This document shows, in pieces, positions 40,740-48,377 of a stretch of 64,000 nt of DNA. Position 1 is the first letter of the stretch. Each line of letters starts with the position of its first letter. The position numbers were made by a program, and so were the translations under genes. The notes beneath the pieces were generated by a model that was not told the origin of the DNA, did not search any database, and was given only the letters and a program-made list of their open reading frames with translations. Origin of the DNA: Nocardioides mangrovi (GTDB taxonomy: Bacteria; Actinomycetota; Actinomycetes; Propionibacteriales; Nocardioidaceae); assembly GCF_020073815.1 (NCBI RefSeq), contig NZ_JAIQZJ010000002.1, positions 62,001 to 126,000 of the forward strand, read 5' to 3'.

Positions 40740-41741
40740 GTGTCTGTTGCCACGCGCTACCGCATCGCCGCGATCGTCCCGTGCCACAACGAAGAGGTCG
40801 CCGTCGCGACCGTGGTGCGTGACCTGATCGAGGCCATCCCGGGCATGACCGTCTACGTCTACGACAACGGGAGCACGGACGAGACGGCCGACCGCGCCGC
40901 CGACGCCGGCGCGGTCGTGTGCCGAGAGCCCATGCTGGGCAAGGGGAACGCGGTCCGACGGGCATTCGCCGACATCGACGCCGACATCTACCTGCTCATC
41001 GACGGCGACGACACCTACGACGCGGCCGCGGCGCCGGAGATGGTCGCGAAGCTGGTGGCCGACAACCTCGACCAGGTCGTCGGCGTACGCCGCGGCTCGG
41101 CGTACCGCCAGGGTCATGAGCGCGGCAACCGGGCGCTCAACCGCATCGTCGGCGGCATCTTCGGCGACACGATGGGCGACATGCTCTCGGGCTACCGAGT
41201 CTTCTCCCGCCGGTTCGTGAAGAGCTTCCCGGCCGTGTCGCGCGAGTTCGAGATCGAGACCGAGCTGACCGTCCACTCGCTCGCGCTGCGGATCCCGTCC
41301 GAGACCCACGACATCGCGTTCAGCGACCGCGCGGAGGGCTCGGAGTCCAAGCTGCGCACCTACCGCGACGGCTGGAAGATCCTCAACGTCATCCTCAACC
41401 TGACTCGGCACGAGCGCCCGATCTACTTCTACGGCCTGATCTCGGTGCTCTTCTGGTTCGTGGCGGCCGCGCTCGCCGCGCCGGTGATCGCCGACTACGT
41501 CCGGACCGGCATGGTGCCGCGGCTGCCGAGCCTCGTGGTCGCGTCGTTCCTCGTCCTCATCGGCTGCCTGTGCTTCACCGTCGGTCTGATCATGGACGGC
41601 ACCCGCAAGGCCCGCCACGAGGTGAGCCGGCTCTCCTACGTGCGGCACCCGTCGGTGCGCAGCACCTACGTGCGCGACCCCGAGTACCACGACCAGCCGC
41701 CGGTCGCCGTACCGCTCGTCCCCGCTCCGCGCGCGGGCTGA
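40740..41741 (+). CDS. GT2-family glycosyltransferase with C-terminal membrane segments
   Basis: 333 aa from GTG 40740 after GGGGGG. The GT-A catalytic domain is seen in AAIVPCHNEEVAVATVVRDL, the metal-binding DGDD (LLIDGDDTYD) and a GxMLSGYRVFSRRFV acceptor loop; two membrane helices follow near residues 235-255 and 265-290. Enzymes of this kind transfer a sugar to polyprenyl phosphate or a membrane glycan (dolichol-phosphate mannosyltransferase-like). It stands 72 bp after the GT4 gene. Specific donor unknown. Confidence 0.9.
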   Translation: MSVATRYRIAAIVPCHNEEVAVATVVRDLIEAIPGMTVYVYDNGSTDETADRAADAGAVVCREPMLGKGNAVRRAFADIDADIYLLIDGDDTYDAAAAPEMVAKLVADNLDQVVGVRRGSAYRQGHERGNRALNRIVGGIFGDTMGDMLSGYRVFSRRFVKSFPAVSREFEIETELTVHSLALRIPSETHDIAFSDRAEGSESKLRTYRDGWKILNVILNLTRHERPIYFYGLISVLFWFVAAALAAPVIADYVRTGMVPRLPSLVVASFLVLIGCLCFTVGLIMDGTRKARHEVSRLSYVRHPSVRSTYVRDPEYHDQPPVAVPLVPAPRAG

Positions 41742-41783
41742 CACCGCGGCTGAGACGGACCCACCCGCCCACCGGGGCTCGGC

Positions 41784-41789
41784 TAGCGT
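41784..41789 (+). promoter_or_regulatory. Putative -10 box (TAGCGT) of the DoxX-like gene
   Basis: TAGCGT is followed by 6 nt and the ATG at 41796. No ribosome-binding site is visible, so a leaderless transcript is likely. Confidence 0.45.
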
Positions 41790-41795
41790 CGTGAC

Positions 41796-42218
41796 ATGTC
41801 GCTCCTCCAGGCGCCGCCGACCTCCCGTCCCCGTTCGCTCGCCCGGATCGCGCTCGGCGCGATCCTGGTCTTCGCCGGGGTCAGCCACCTGACCTTCGCC
41901 CGCGAGGAGTTCGAGGCCCAGGTGCCGTCGTGGTTCCCGGGCCCGAAGGACCCGGTCGTGGTGGTCTCCGGCATCGTCGAGATCAGCCTCGGCGCCGCCC
42001 TGGTCGGCTTCGCCCGGGGACGGGTGGGCGTCGGACTGGTGGTCGCCGCCTTCTTCGTCGCGATCTTCCCCGGCAACATCGCGCAGTACGTCGAGCACCG
42101 GGACGCCTTCGGTCTCGACACCGACCAGAAGCGCTTCGTCCGGCTCTTCTTCCAGCCGGTGCTCGTGGTCTGGGCGCTGTGGTCCACCGGTGCCTGGCGG
42201 GACCGCCCGCGCCGCTGA
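41796..42218 (+). CDS. DoxX-like membrane protein
   Basis: 140 aa with four membrane segments (LARIALGAILVFAGVSHL, VVVVSGIVEISLGAALVGF, VGVGLVVAAFFVAIF, LFFQPVLVVWALW). The layout resembles DoxX/DoxD-like proteins; the early FAGVSHL and the loop PGPKDPVVVVSG are typical. These proteins are linked to thiol metabolism or quinone reduction in some species, but the role here is unknown. Free-standing gene. Confidence 0.75.
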   Translation: MSLLQAPPTSRPRSLARIALGAILVFAGVSHLTFAREEFEAQVPSWFPGPKDPVVVVSGIVEISLGAALVGFARGRVGVGLVVAAFFVAIFPGNIAQYVEHRDAFGLDTDQKRFVRLFFQPVLVVWALWSTGAWRDRPRR

Positions 42219-42228
42219 GCCCCGCTCC

Positions 42229-42795
42229 TCATCCGGCGCAGTCGGCCAGCGCCTCGTCGGTGCGGTCGTCGGGCTCGTGGACCTCGAGGTCCTGCAGGTG
42301 CCCGGAGGCGAGGTCGTCGGCGAGCAGTCGTCGTACGTCGCGTGCCGCGACCCCGGGCTGCCAGACCATCGCGACCCGCCGCCCACGCAGCTCCGACCAC
42401 GTCGCCCCGCGACGCAGCCAGCCGTCCATCAGCACGTCGGTCTGGGGCGGGTGGGCCGGCACCAGGCTCGCCCAGGCGAGCGTGAGCGGCCCCGGGCAGA
42501 CGAGCCCGGTCAGCCGTAGACCGGTGCCGTCCGGGCGGGCGCGGACGAGGTCGCGGACCGCGAGCGGCACGTGGAAGGAGTTGCCCCGCAGCTCGTAGAG
42601 CCCCCCGCTCGCGACGGCCCGCACCGGCACCGCCCGGACGACCTCGACGGCCGCCGCGCCGCGTCGCCGGATCCCGATCTCGACACCGTCACCCCTGGTC
42701 CGCGCGCCCACGGACCCATCCCAGCAGGGACCACCGACAGTGGAGGTCGCGCAGCGGACGGCCTCGGCGGCGGCACCACCAGCCTCACTCGCCAC
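42229..42795 (-). CDS. Hypothetical protein
   Basis: 188 aa in the longest form. The start is doubtful: a GTG at 42795 follows GAGGAG with only one base between. The protein is soluble, with an N-terminal low-complexity stretch and a core of alternating strands (GVEIGIRRRGAAAVEVVRAVPVRAV, LRLTGLVCPGPLTLAWASLV) and a late helix DVRRLLADDLASG. I do not recognise a family. It is convergent with the DoxX-like gene, and an inverted-repeat region lies upstream between it and copA. Confidence 0.55.
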   Translation of the reverse strand: MASEAGGAAAEAVRCATSTVGGPCWDGSVGARTRGDGVEIGIRRRGAAAVEVVRAVPVRAVASGGLYELRGNSFHVPLAVRDLVRARPDGTGLRLTGLVCPGPLTLAWASLVPAHPPQTDVLMDGWLRRGATWSELRGRRVAMVWQPGVAARDVRRLLADDLASGHLQDLEVHEPDDRTDEALADCAG

Positions 42796-42814
42796 ACTCC
42801 TCAGGCGACTCCGT

Positions 42815-42846
42815 CACTTCTCGGCCGATGCAACGCCTGAGAAGTG
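42815..42846. repeat. Inverted repeat CACTTCTC/GAGAAGTG next to the copA palindrome
   Basis: Arms of 8 bp at 42815-42822 and 42839-42846 enclose a 16-nt loop. A second pair, TCAGGCG at 42801-42807 with CGCCTGA at 42834-42840, overlaps it. It lies directly before the 32-bp palindrome. Confidence 0.45.
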
Positions 42847-42877
42847 CGGCATTCACCGGTGCACCGGTGAATGCCGC
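42846..42877. repeat. Perfect 32-bp palindrome C, just beyond the copA stop
   Basis: The left arm starts GCGGCATTCACC; the centre is GTGCAC, and the right arm is its exact complement. It ends 1 nt before the stop codon of copA (minus strand), a terminator-like position, and has the same length and loopless form as palindromes A and B. Confidence 0.9.
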
Positions 42878-42878
42878 G

Positions 42879-45149
42879 CTAGCCGAGCCGCTCCACCCGC
42901 AGCCGCAGCGCGTTGCCGATCACCGAGACCGACGAGAGCGCCATGGCGGCGGCCGCGATCATCGGCGAGAGCAGCATGCCGGTGACCGGGTAGAGCACGC
43001 CGGCGGCGATCGGGATGCCGGCGGCGTTGTAGACGAACGCGAAGCCGAGGTTCTGCCGGATGTTGCGCATCGTCCGCTCCGACAGGGTCCGGGCCCGGAG
43101 GATGCCGGTCAGGTCGCCTCCGAGCAGGGTGATCCCGGCCGACTCCATCGCCACGTCGGTGCCCGACGACATCGCCAGCCCGACGTCGGCGGCCGCCAGC
43201 GCGGGTGCGTCGTTGACGCCGTCACCGGCCATCGCGACCACGCGGCCCTCGCGCTGCAGCCGCTGCACGACCTCGGCCTTGTGGTCGGGCAGCACCTCGG
43301 CCTCGACCCGGTCGATCCCGAGCGTCCGGGCGACGGCCTCGGCGGTGGCGCGGTTGTCGCCGGTGAGCATGACCACCGCGATGCCGTCCGCACGCAGGCC
43401 CGCGAGCGCGGCCGGGGTGGTCTCCTTGACCGCGTCGGCGATCGCGACCAGACCGGCGAGCGCGCCGTCGACCGCGACGTGGACGACCGTCGCGCCCTCG
43501 GCCCGCAGGCGGGCGGCGTCGGCCTCCAGCGTCGCGACCTCGACACCCCGCTCCCCCAGGAACGCCGCGGTCCCGAGCACCACGGACCGCCCCTCGACCG
43601 TGCCGAGGACGCCCCGGCCGGCGGGGGCGTCGAAGTCCGTCACGGGAGGTACGGCGAGGCCACGCTCGTCCGCGGCGTCCACGACCGCCCGGCCGAGCGG
43701 GTGCTCGGAGGCACGCTCGACCGCGGCGGCCAGGCGCAGCAGCTCGTCCCCGTCGAACGGGCCGACGACCTCGGTGACGGACGGGCGACCCTCGGTGAGG
43801 GTGCCGGTCTTGTCGACCACGAGGGTGTCGACCTTCTCCAGCCGCTCGAGCGCCTCGGCGTTCTTGATGAGCACGCCCACGTGGGCACCCCGACCGACGC
43901 CGACCATGATCGACATCGGTGTCGCCAGGCCGAGGGCACAGGGGCAGGCGATGATCAGCACGGCGACCGCGACGACGAGTGCGTGGGCCAGCCGCGGCTC
44001 CGGCCCGACCAGGGCCCAGACGACGAACGCCAGCAGGGCCACGCCGATGACCGCCGGCACGAAGATGCCGGCCACGCGATCGGCGGTGCGCTGGATCGGC
44101 GCCCGCGAGCGCTGCGCCTCGGCGACCATCGCGACGATCCGCGACAGCATCGTGTCGCGCCCGACGCTCTGCGCGCGCATGGTCAGCGATCCGGTCTGGT
44201 TGACCGTGCCCCCGATGACCGGGTCACCGGCCTCGCGGGTCACCGGCATCGACTCGCCGGTCACCAACGACTCGTCGAGCGTGGACCGGCCGTCGACGAC
44301 CTCACCGTCGACGGGCACCTTGTCGCCCGGCCGGACCCGGAGGAGGTCGCCGACGACGACCTCCTCGAGCGCGACCTCGTCGTCGCCGCCGTCCTCGCGG
44401 ACCCGCCGGGCCGTGGTCGGGGTCAGCCCGAGCAGCGCCTTGATCGCGCCCGAGGTCTGCTCACGCGCGCGGAGCTCGAGCACCTGGCCGAGCAGCACCA
44501 GCGCGGTGATCACCGACGCGGCCTCGAAGTAGACGCCGACGTCGCCGTCCTCGCGGAAGGCGTCGGGGAAGATCCCGGGCGCCACCGTCGCCACCACGGA
44601 GTAGACCCAGGCGACACCGGTGCCCATCGCGATCAGGGTGAACATGTTGAGGTTGCGGGTCCGCACCGACGCCCAGCCGCGCACGAAGAACGGCCACCCC
44701 GCCCACAGCACCACCGGCGTGGCCAGCACCAGCTGCACCCACGGCAGCCTCTCGGCCATCCCGAGGACCAGCACCGGGACGGCGAGCACGACGCTGACCC
44801 AGAAGCGCCGGGTCATGTCGACGAGCTCTTCGCTCGGCCCGGTCTCCGCGGTGACCAGCACGGGCTCGAGCGCCATGCCGCAGATCGGGCACGCGCCCGG
44901 ACCGTGCTGCCGCACCTCGGGGTGCATCGGGCAGGTGTACTCAGCAACCTCCTGACCTGCGGGCACCTCGATCTCCGGCGCGTGGCCGTGGAGGTAGGCG
45001 TGCGGGTCGGCGAGGAACTTCTCGCGGCAGCCGGGGTTGCAGAAGAAGTACTCATGCCCGTCGTACGTCGCGCGGTGCTCGGCGGTCGCCGGGTCCACGC
45101 TCATCCCGCACACGGGGTCGGTCGCGCGGTCGGTGGCATGACTGCTCAT
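42879..45149 (-). CDS. copA: Copper-transporting P1B-type ATPase with YHS and heavy-metal-binding domains
   Basis: 756 aa. Residues about 10-53 form a YHS domain ([19 protein letters not shown]) and 71-95 a heavy-metal-binding stretch ([22 protein letters not shown]), instead of an HMA domain. Eight membrane helices follow; the catalytic core has TGES, CPC in the sixth helix, the phosphorylated DKTGT, SEHPLG and GDGVND. The CPC motif and the MALSS end fit Cu+ export. The ATG at 45149 is chosen over ATG 45161 because a TATGGT -10 box stands 7 nt before it. The CsoR-like operator overlaps this promoter. No csoR or chaperone gene is in the window. Confidence 0.92.
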   Translation of the reverse strand: MSSHATDRATDPVCGMSVDPATAEHRATYDGHEYFFCNPGCREKFLADPHAYLHGHAPEIEVPAGQEVAEYTCPMHPEVRQHGPGACPICGMALEPVLVTAETGPSEELVDMTRRFWVSVVLAVPVLVLGMAERLPWVQLVLATPVVLWAGWPFFVRGWASVRTRNLNMFTLIAMGTGVAWVYSVVATVAPGIFPDAFREDGDVGVYFEAASVITALVLLGQVLELRAREQTSGAIKALLGLTPTTARRVREDGGDDEVALEEVVVGDLLRVRPGDKVPVDGEVVDGRSTLDESLVTGESMPVTREAGDPVIGGTVNQTGSLTMRAQSVGRDTMLSRIVAMVAEAQRSRAPIQRTADRVAGIFVPAVIGVALLAFVVWALVGPEPRLAHALVVAVAVLIIACPCALGLATPMSIMVGVGRGAHVGVLIKNAEALERLEKVDTLVVDKTGTLTEGRPSVTEVVGPFDGDELLRLAAAVERASEHPLGRAVVDAADERGLAVPPVTDFDAPAGRGVLGTVEGRSVVLGTAAFLGERGVEVATLEADAARLRAEGATVVHVAVDGALAGLVAIADAVKETTPAALAGLRADGIAVVMLTGDNRATAEAVARTLGIDRVEAEVLPDHKAEVVQRLQREGRVVAMAGDGVNDAPALAAADVGLAMSSGTDVAMESAGITLLGGDLTGILRARTLSERTMRNIRQNLGFAFVYNAAGIPIAAGVLYPVTGMLLSPMIAAAAMALSSVSVIGNALRLRVERLG

Positions 45150-45156
45150 GCCACCG

Positions 45157-45184
45157 ACCATACCCCCTGGGGGTATCGAGTCAA
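45157..45184 (-). promoter_or_regulatory. Putative copA promoter (TTGACT - 16 bp - TATGGT)
   Basis: The -35 TTGACT is at 45179-45184 and the -10 TATGGT at 45157-45162. The -10 ends 7 nt before the ATG at 45149, predicting a leaderless mRNA. The copper-type operator lies in the spacer and touches the -10. Confidence 0.55.
45160..45176. promoter_or_regulatory. CsoR-type operator of copA
   Basis: A 17-bp perfect palindrome with a central T: ATACCCCC, T, then GGGGGTAT. It matches the G/C-tract operators bound by CsoR repressors, which release DNA when they bind Cu(I). Its place between -35 and -10 explains repression. Confidence 0.72.
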
Positions 45185-45191
45185 GTCCGGG

Positions 45192-46646
45192 TCAGGCGTG
45201 CGCCCTCGGTCGCGGCACCGTCAGCACGAGCACCGCCGCGAGCGCTGCGGCGCCGGCGCACACCGCGAAGAGCCAGCGGTACGCCGTCAGGCTGGCCGCC
45301 GCGTCTACGACCTGACCGTCGGCCACCTCGTAGACGAGCGAGGACGCCAGGATGCTGGTGCCGACCGCGGTCGCCAGGGTGCTGCCCAGGCTGCGGAAGA
45401 GCGTGTTGAGGCCGTTGGCGGCGGCGATCTCGTGGGGCGGGGTGTAGGCGTTGATGAGCGACGGCATCGCGGCGTACCCGATGCCGGTGCCGATGCCCAC
45501 GACCGTCGCGCCGACGAAGATCTGCCACAGCTCGCCGGTCAGGACGATCCGCAGCAGCCAGCCGGCGGCGACGATCGCCGCGCCGAGAGCGAGCGTCTGC
45601 GGCGCACCGCGGAGCACGATCAGGCGGGCGGCGAGCGGCGCGAAGACCAGCATCGCCAGGCCGCTCGGCAGCATCGCCAGGCCGCCGACCAGGAGGCTGG
45701 ACTCGAAGCCGTAGCCGGTCCACTTCCCCGCCTCGACGAAGGTCGAGGTGCCGATGAACGAGGCGAAGAGCGCGAAGCCGAAACAGATCGAGGCGAGGTT
45801 GGTCATCAGGATCGGGCGGCGGGTCAACGCCTTGAGGTCCACCAGCGCGTCGCGGGTGCGCAGCTCGAACCACGCGAAGACGGCGAAGACGACCACCGAC
45901 GCCGCGAGCAGCAGCCACACCCGGCCCGAGCCCCAGCCCCACTCGTGGGCCTGCTCGAGCGGCAGGATCAGGCAGACCAGGCCGGCGGAGAGCAGCACCG
46001 CGCCGACCAGGTCGACCCGGCCACCCTCGCGCTGGCGGGACTCCGGGACGACCAGCAGGATGCCGACGAAGGCGATCGCGCCGACGACGGTGTTGATCCA
46101 GAAGAGCGCGTGCCAGTCGGCGTGCTCGGCCACCAGGCCGGCCAGCGGCAGGCCGAGCGATCCGCCGACGCCGAGCATCGCGCTGATCAGCGCGACCGAG
46201 GAGGCCACCCGCTCCCGCGGCATCAGCGTCGCCAGGAGGCTGATACCGAGCGGGATCGCGGCACCCGACGCGCCCTGGATGGCCCGGCCGACGATGAGCC
46301 AGCCGAGGTCGTCGGAGAGCGCGTCGATCAGCGAGCCGACGGTGAGCGCGCCGAGCGCGACCAGCAGCATCAGGCGCTTGCCGAACATGTCGCCGAGGCG
46401 ACCCAGGATCGGCACCGCGACGGCACCGGCGAGCAGGGTCGAGGTGAGCAGCCAGTTCGCGGAGGCGCCGTACTCCTCCTGGAGCTCGCCGAGCACCGGC
46501 ACCAGCATCGACTGGGTGAGCGAGACGACGAGGGCACCGAGGCCGACGAAGAGCAGCTCGAGGTTGGCGCGGCTGCTCGAGGTGTGGGCGCGGACGGCGG
46601 CGTCCTCGGGCTCGGCGCCGGCGGTGAGTTCGGGGGATTCGGTCAC
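45192..46646 (-). CDS. MFS transporter (DHA2/EmrB-type), TetR-controlled
   Basis: 484 aa from GTG 46646; a longer frame begins at 46673 inside the operator. The GTG at 46646 is preferred because a TACGAT box lies 6 nt upstream. About 14 membrane segments with GDMFGKRLMLL as motif A and a C-motif region GGSLGLPLAGLVAE indicate a DHA2-type drug or metabolite pump. The divergent TetR gene and the palindrome at 46668-46682 suggest that a substrate of the pump lifts repression. Substrate unknown. Confidence 0.9.
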   Translation of the reverse strand: MTESPELTAGAEPEDAAVRAHTSSSRANLELLFVGLGALVVSLTQSMLVPVLGELQEEYGASANWLLTSTLLAGAVAVPILGRLGDMFGKRLMLLVALGALTVGSLIDALSDDLGWLIVGRAIQGASGAAIPLGISLLATLMPRERVASSVALISAMLGVGGSLGLPLAGLVAEHADWHALFWINTVVGAIAFVGILLVVPESRQREGGRVDLVGAVLLSAGLVCLILPLEQAHEWGWGSGRVWLLLAASVVVFAVFAWFELRTRDALVDLKALTRRPILMTNLASICFGFALFASFIGTSTFVEAGKWTGYGFESSLLVGGLAMLPSGLAMLVFAPLAARLIVLRGAPQTLALGAAIVAAGWLLRIVLTGELWQIFVGATVVGIGTGIGYAAMPSLINAYTPPHEIAAANGLNTLFRSLGSTLATAVGTSILASSLVYEVADGQVVDAAASLTAYRWLFAVCAGAAALAAVLVLTVPRPRAHA

Positions 46647-46652
46647 CTCGAC

Positions 46653-46683
46653 ATCGTACGTCGCGCCTGACACTCAGTGTCAA
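46653..46683 (-). promoter_or_regulatory. Putative promoter of the MFS gene (TTGACA - 19 bp - TACGAT)
   Basis: TACGAT is at 46653-46658, 6 nt before the GTG at 46646. TTGACA (46678-46683) is a perfect -35 hexamer at an unusually long spacing of 19 bp, and the operator overlaps it. Confidence 0.5.
46668..46682. promoter_or_regulatory. TetR-type operator between the MFS and TetR genes
   Basis: TGACACT, C, AGTGTCA forms a perfect 15-bp palindrome. It covers the -35 of the MFS promoter and lies just upstream of the -10 box of the TetR gene, so one bound repressor could block both. Confidence 0.7.
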
Positions 46684-46694
46684 CAATGGCGCGC

Positions 46695-46700
46695 TACTCT
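46695..46700 (+). promoter_or_regulatory. Putative -10 box (TACTCT) of the TetR gene
   Basis: TACTCT is followed by 6 nt and the ATG at 46707, which would give a leaderless transcript. This supports the 46707 start over the GTG at 46677. Confidence 0.5.
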
Positions 46701-46706
46701 TCGCTC

Positions 46707-47288
46707 ATGACGACCGAGAGCCCGCTGCGCGAGGTGGCCCGCAACGCGGTCCGCGACGAGGTGATGCGGGCCGCCTGGCTGCTCTTCGCCGAGCACGGCT
46801 TCGAGGCGACCACGGTCGAGCAGATCGCCCAGGCGGCCGGGATGTCGCGGCGCACCTTCTTCCGCTACTTCACCGGCAAGGACGAGCTCATCCTCGAGAA
46901 GCTGCTCGAGGCCGGCGACCGGCTCGCCGAGGCGCTTCGGGCCCGACCTGCCGACGAGCCGGCATGGGCGGCCCTGCGCGGCGCGTTCGACAGCGTGGTC
47001 GCCGGGCAGGAGCAGAACCCCGAGGCCGCCCGCCGCCTCGGCCAGCTGCTCCGCGACGAGCCCTCCACCCGCGGCACGATGGAGGTCCGCCGCCGGCGCT
47101 GGACCGAGACCCTCGGGCCGCTCGTCGCCGAGCGGCTCCCGGACGGGTCCCCGCTCGCCGGTGCGGCCGTCGCCGGTGCGGCCATCGCCTGCCTCGACGC
47201 CGCACAGGACGCCTGGTTCGAGGACCTCGACTCCCGCTTCGTCGACCACCTCGACGCCGCGATGGCCGCCGTCAGCGCGGGCGTCTGA
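46707..47288 (+). CDS. TetR-family repressor of the divergent MFS gene
   Basis: 193 aa from ATG 46707. The N-terminal helix-turn-helix is typical: AAWLLFAEHGFEATTVEQIAQAAGMSRRTFFRYFTGKDELI at residues about 20-65. The C-terminal ligand domain is helical (residues 85-190) with no recognised ligand. The palindrome 46668-46682 between it and the MFS gene is its likely operator. Confidence 0.92.
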   Translation: MTTESPLREVARNAVRDEVMRAAWLLFAEHGFEATTVEQIAQAAGMSRRTFFRYFTGKDELILEKLLEAGDRLAEALRARPADEPAWAALRGAFDSVVAGQEQNPEAARRLGQLLRDEPSTRGTMEVRRRRWTETLGPLVAERLPDGSPLAGAAVAGAAIACLDAAQDAWFEDLDSRFVDHLDAAMAAVSAGV

Positions 47289-47312
47289 CGTCCACGGCCA
47301 CGTCGGCGACGG

Positions 47313-47723
47313 CTACGGCGCGAGCTGCTCGCGCGCCAGGGCGACGATCTCCGCGTTCGTGTTCGCGTGGCCGGCGATGCCCCAGCCGCCGTCGTAGGTC
47401 TCGGTGAGCAGCACCCACGTCCGCTCGGTCAGGGACGGGTCGCCGGCGACCTCCGCGACGACGTCGGCGAGCCGGCGCACGGCGGCCAGCTGCTTGTCCC
47501 GGTCCAGCGCGCCCGCGTTGGTCAGCACCTGGACGCGGACGTGGTCGTCGCTCCCGTCGACGTCCGAGACCACGACCTCGTGGACGAAGGCCGCGGTGTT
47601 CTCGCGGAAGAGGGCGATCGGCGGCACTCCCTCGACCTCCATCAAGGTGGCAGCCAGGGTGCGGGCGAGCCCGCTCGGGTCCGCGAACCGCCCGGGCGCG
47701 GCGTACACGTCGATCATCGGCAT
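47313..47723 (-). CDS. Tautomerase family protein (4-oxalocrotonate tautomerase-like)
   Basis: 136 aa starting MPMIDVYAAPG; after removal of Met the proline would be the catalytic base, as in the tautomerase superfamily. The second half repeats the beta-alpha-beta pattern (VRVQVLTNAGALDRDKQLAAVRRLADVVAEVAG, WVLLTETYDGGWGIAG), so it is a fused two-domain member, about twice the length of 4-OT. It is divergent from a TetR gene with two operators in between. GAGGAGAG stands before the ATG. Substrate unknown. Confidence 0.87.
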   Translation of the reverse strand: MPMIDVYAAPGRFADPSGLARTLAATLMEVEGVPPIALFRENTAAFVHEVVVSDVDGSDDHVRVQVLTNAGALDRDKQLAAVRRLADVVAEVAGDPSLTERTWVLLTETYDGGWGIAGHANTNAEIVALAREQLAP

Positions 47724-47744
47724 GGGTCTCTCCTCGCGTCGAAA

Positions 47745-47764
47745 ACTATGGTGGTCTGCATAGT
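47745..47764. promoter_or_regulatory. TetR-type operator, copy 1 (ACTATG-N8-CATAGT)
   Basis: ACTATG at 47745-47750 and CATAGT at 47759-47764 form 6-bp arms around 8 nt. It lies in the tautomerase/TetR intergenic region. Confidence 0.65.
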
Positions 47765-47772
47765 AGTGCGAA

Positions 47773-47792
47773 ACTATGCCTACCTGCATAGA
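47773..47792. promoter_or_regulatory. TetR-type operator, copy 2 (ACTATG-N8-CATAGA)
   Basis: The same architecture and spacing as copy 1, with one mismatch at the end of the right arm. Centres of the two copies are 28 bp apart. Confidence 0.62.
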
Positions 47793-47810
47793 TCTGGACG
47801 GAGGACCGTG

Positions 47811-48371
47811 ATGGCCAAGGGCGAGGTGCGCGCCCGGATGGTGACGACCGCGGTCCGGCTGCTCGCCGAGAAGGGACCCACCGGCGCGTCGTTCGGCGAC
47901 GTCCTGGAGGCCGCCGGCGCGCCGCGCGGCTCGACCTACCACCACTTCCCCGCCGGCAAGCGGGAGATGTACGACGCCGCGCTCGACCTCGCGAGCCAGC
48001 GGGCCGACGCCGCGCTCGAGGGCGTCCGCGGGCAGCCGGCCGACGTCGTGGTCGAGACCTTCTTCGGGATGTGGCGCAGCCTGCTCACCCACACCGAGCT
48101 GCGCGCCGGCTGCGCCGTGCTCGCGGTCGCGGTGGCCGGTGACGACGCCGCCAACGTCGAGCACGCTGGCGAGATCTTCGCGGCCTGGCGCGGTCGGCTC
48201 GAGTCGCTGCTGGTGGAGGGCGGGCTCGACGTCGGGCGGGCCCGCACCGTCGCCGCAGTGTCGATCAGTGCGGCCGAGGGCGCGGTCGCGCTGGCCCGCG
48301 CCGAGCAGTCGCTGGACGCCTTCGAGCTGGTCGCCGCGGAGCTGGTGGAGCTGGCGCGACGCGCCGGCTAG
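47811..48371 (+). CDS. TetR-family regulator next to the tautomerase
   Basis: 186 aa from ATG 47811 (GTG at 47808 is an alternative), after GGAGGA. The HTH region GEVRARMVTTAVRLLAEKGPTGASFGDVLEAAGAPRGSTYHHFPAGK is complete. The later part GMWRSLLTHTELRAGCAVLAVAVAG is typical of the TetR_C subfamily of LmrA/YxaF-type regulators. Two matching operators lie in the gap to the tautomerase, so auto-regulation and control of the tautomerase are likely. Confidence 0.92.
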   Translation: MAKGEVRARMVTTAVRLLAEKGPTGASFGDVLEAAGAPRGSTYHHFPAGKREMYDAALDLASQRADAALEGVRGQPADVVVETFFGMWRSLLTHTELRAGCAVLAVAVAGDDAANVEHAGEIFAAWRGRLESLLVEGGLDVGRARTVAAVSISAAEGAVALARAEQSLDAFELVAAELVELARRAG

Positions 48372-48377
48372 CGTGAG

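Noticed and set aside
42828..46670. An open frame of 1280 codons on the plus strand opposite copA and the MFS gene
   Set aside because: It is a shadow of high-GC codons on the opposite strand: the protein is a repetitive Arg/Asp/Gly/His mix, with no domain, while the minus strand shows full P-type ATPase and MFS motifs.
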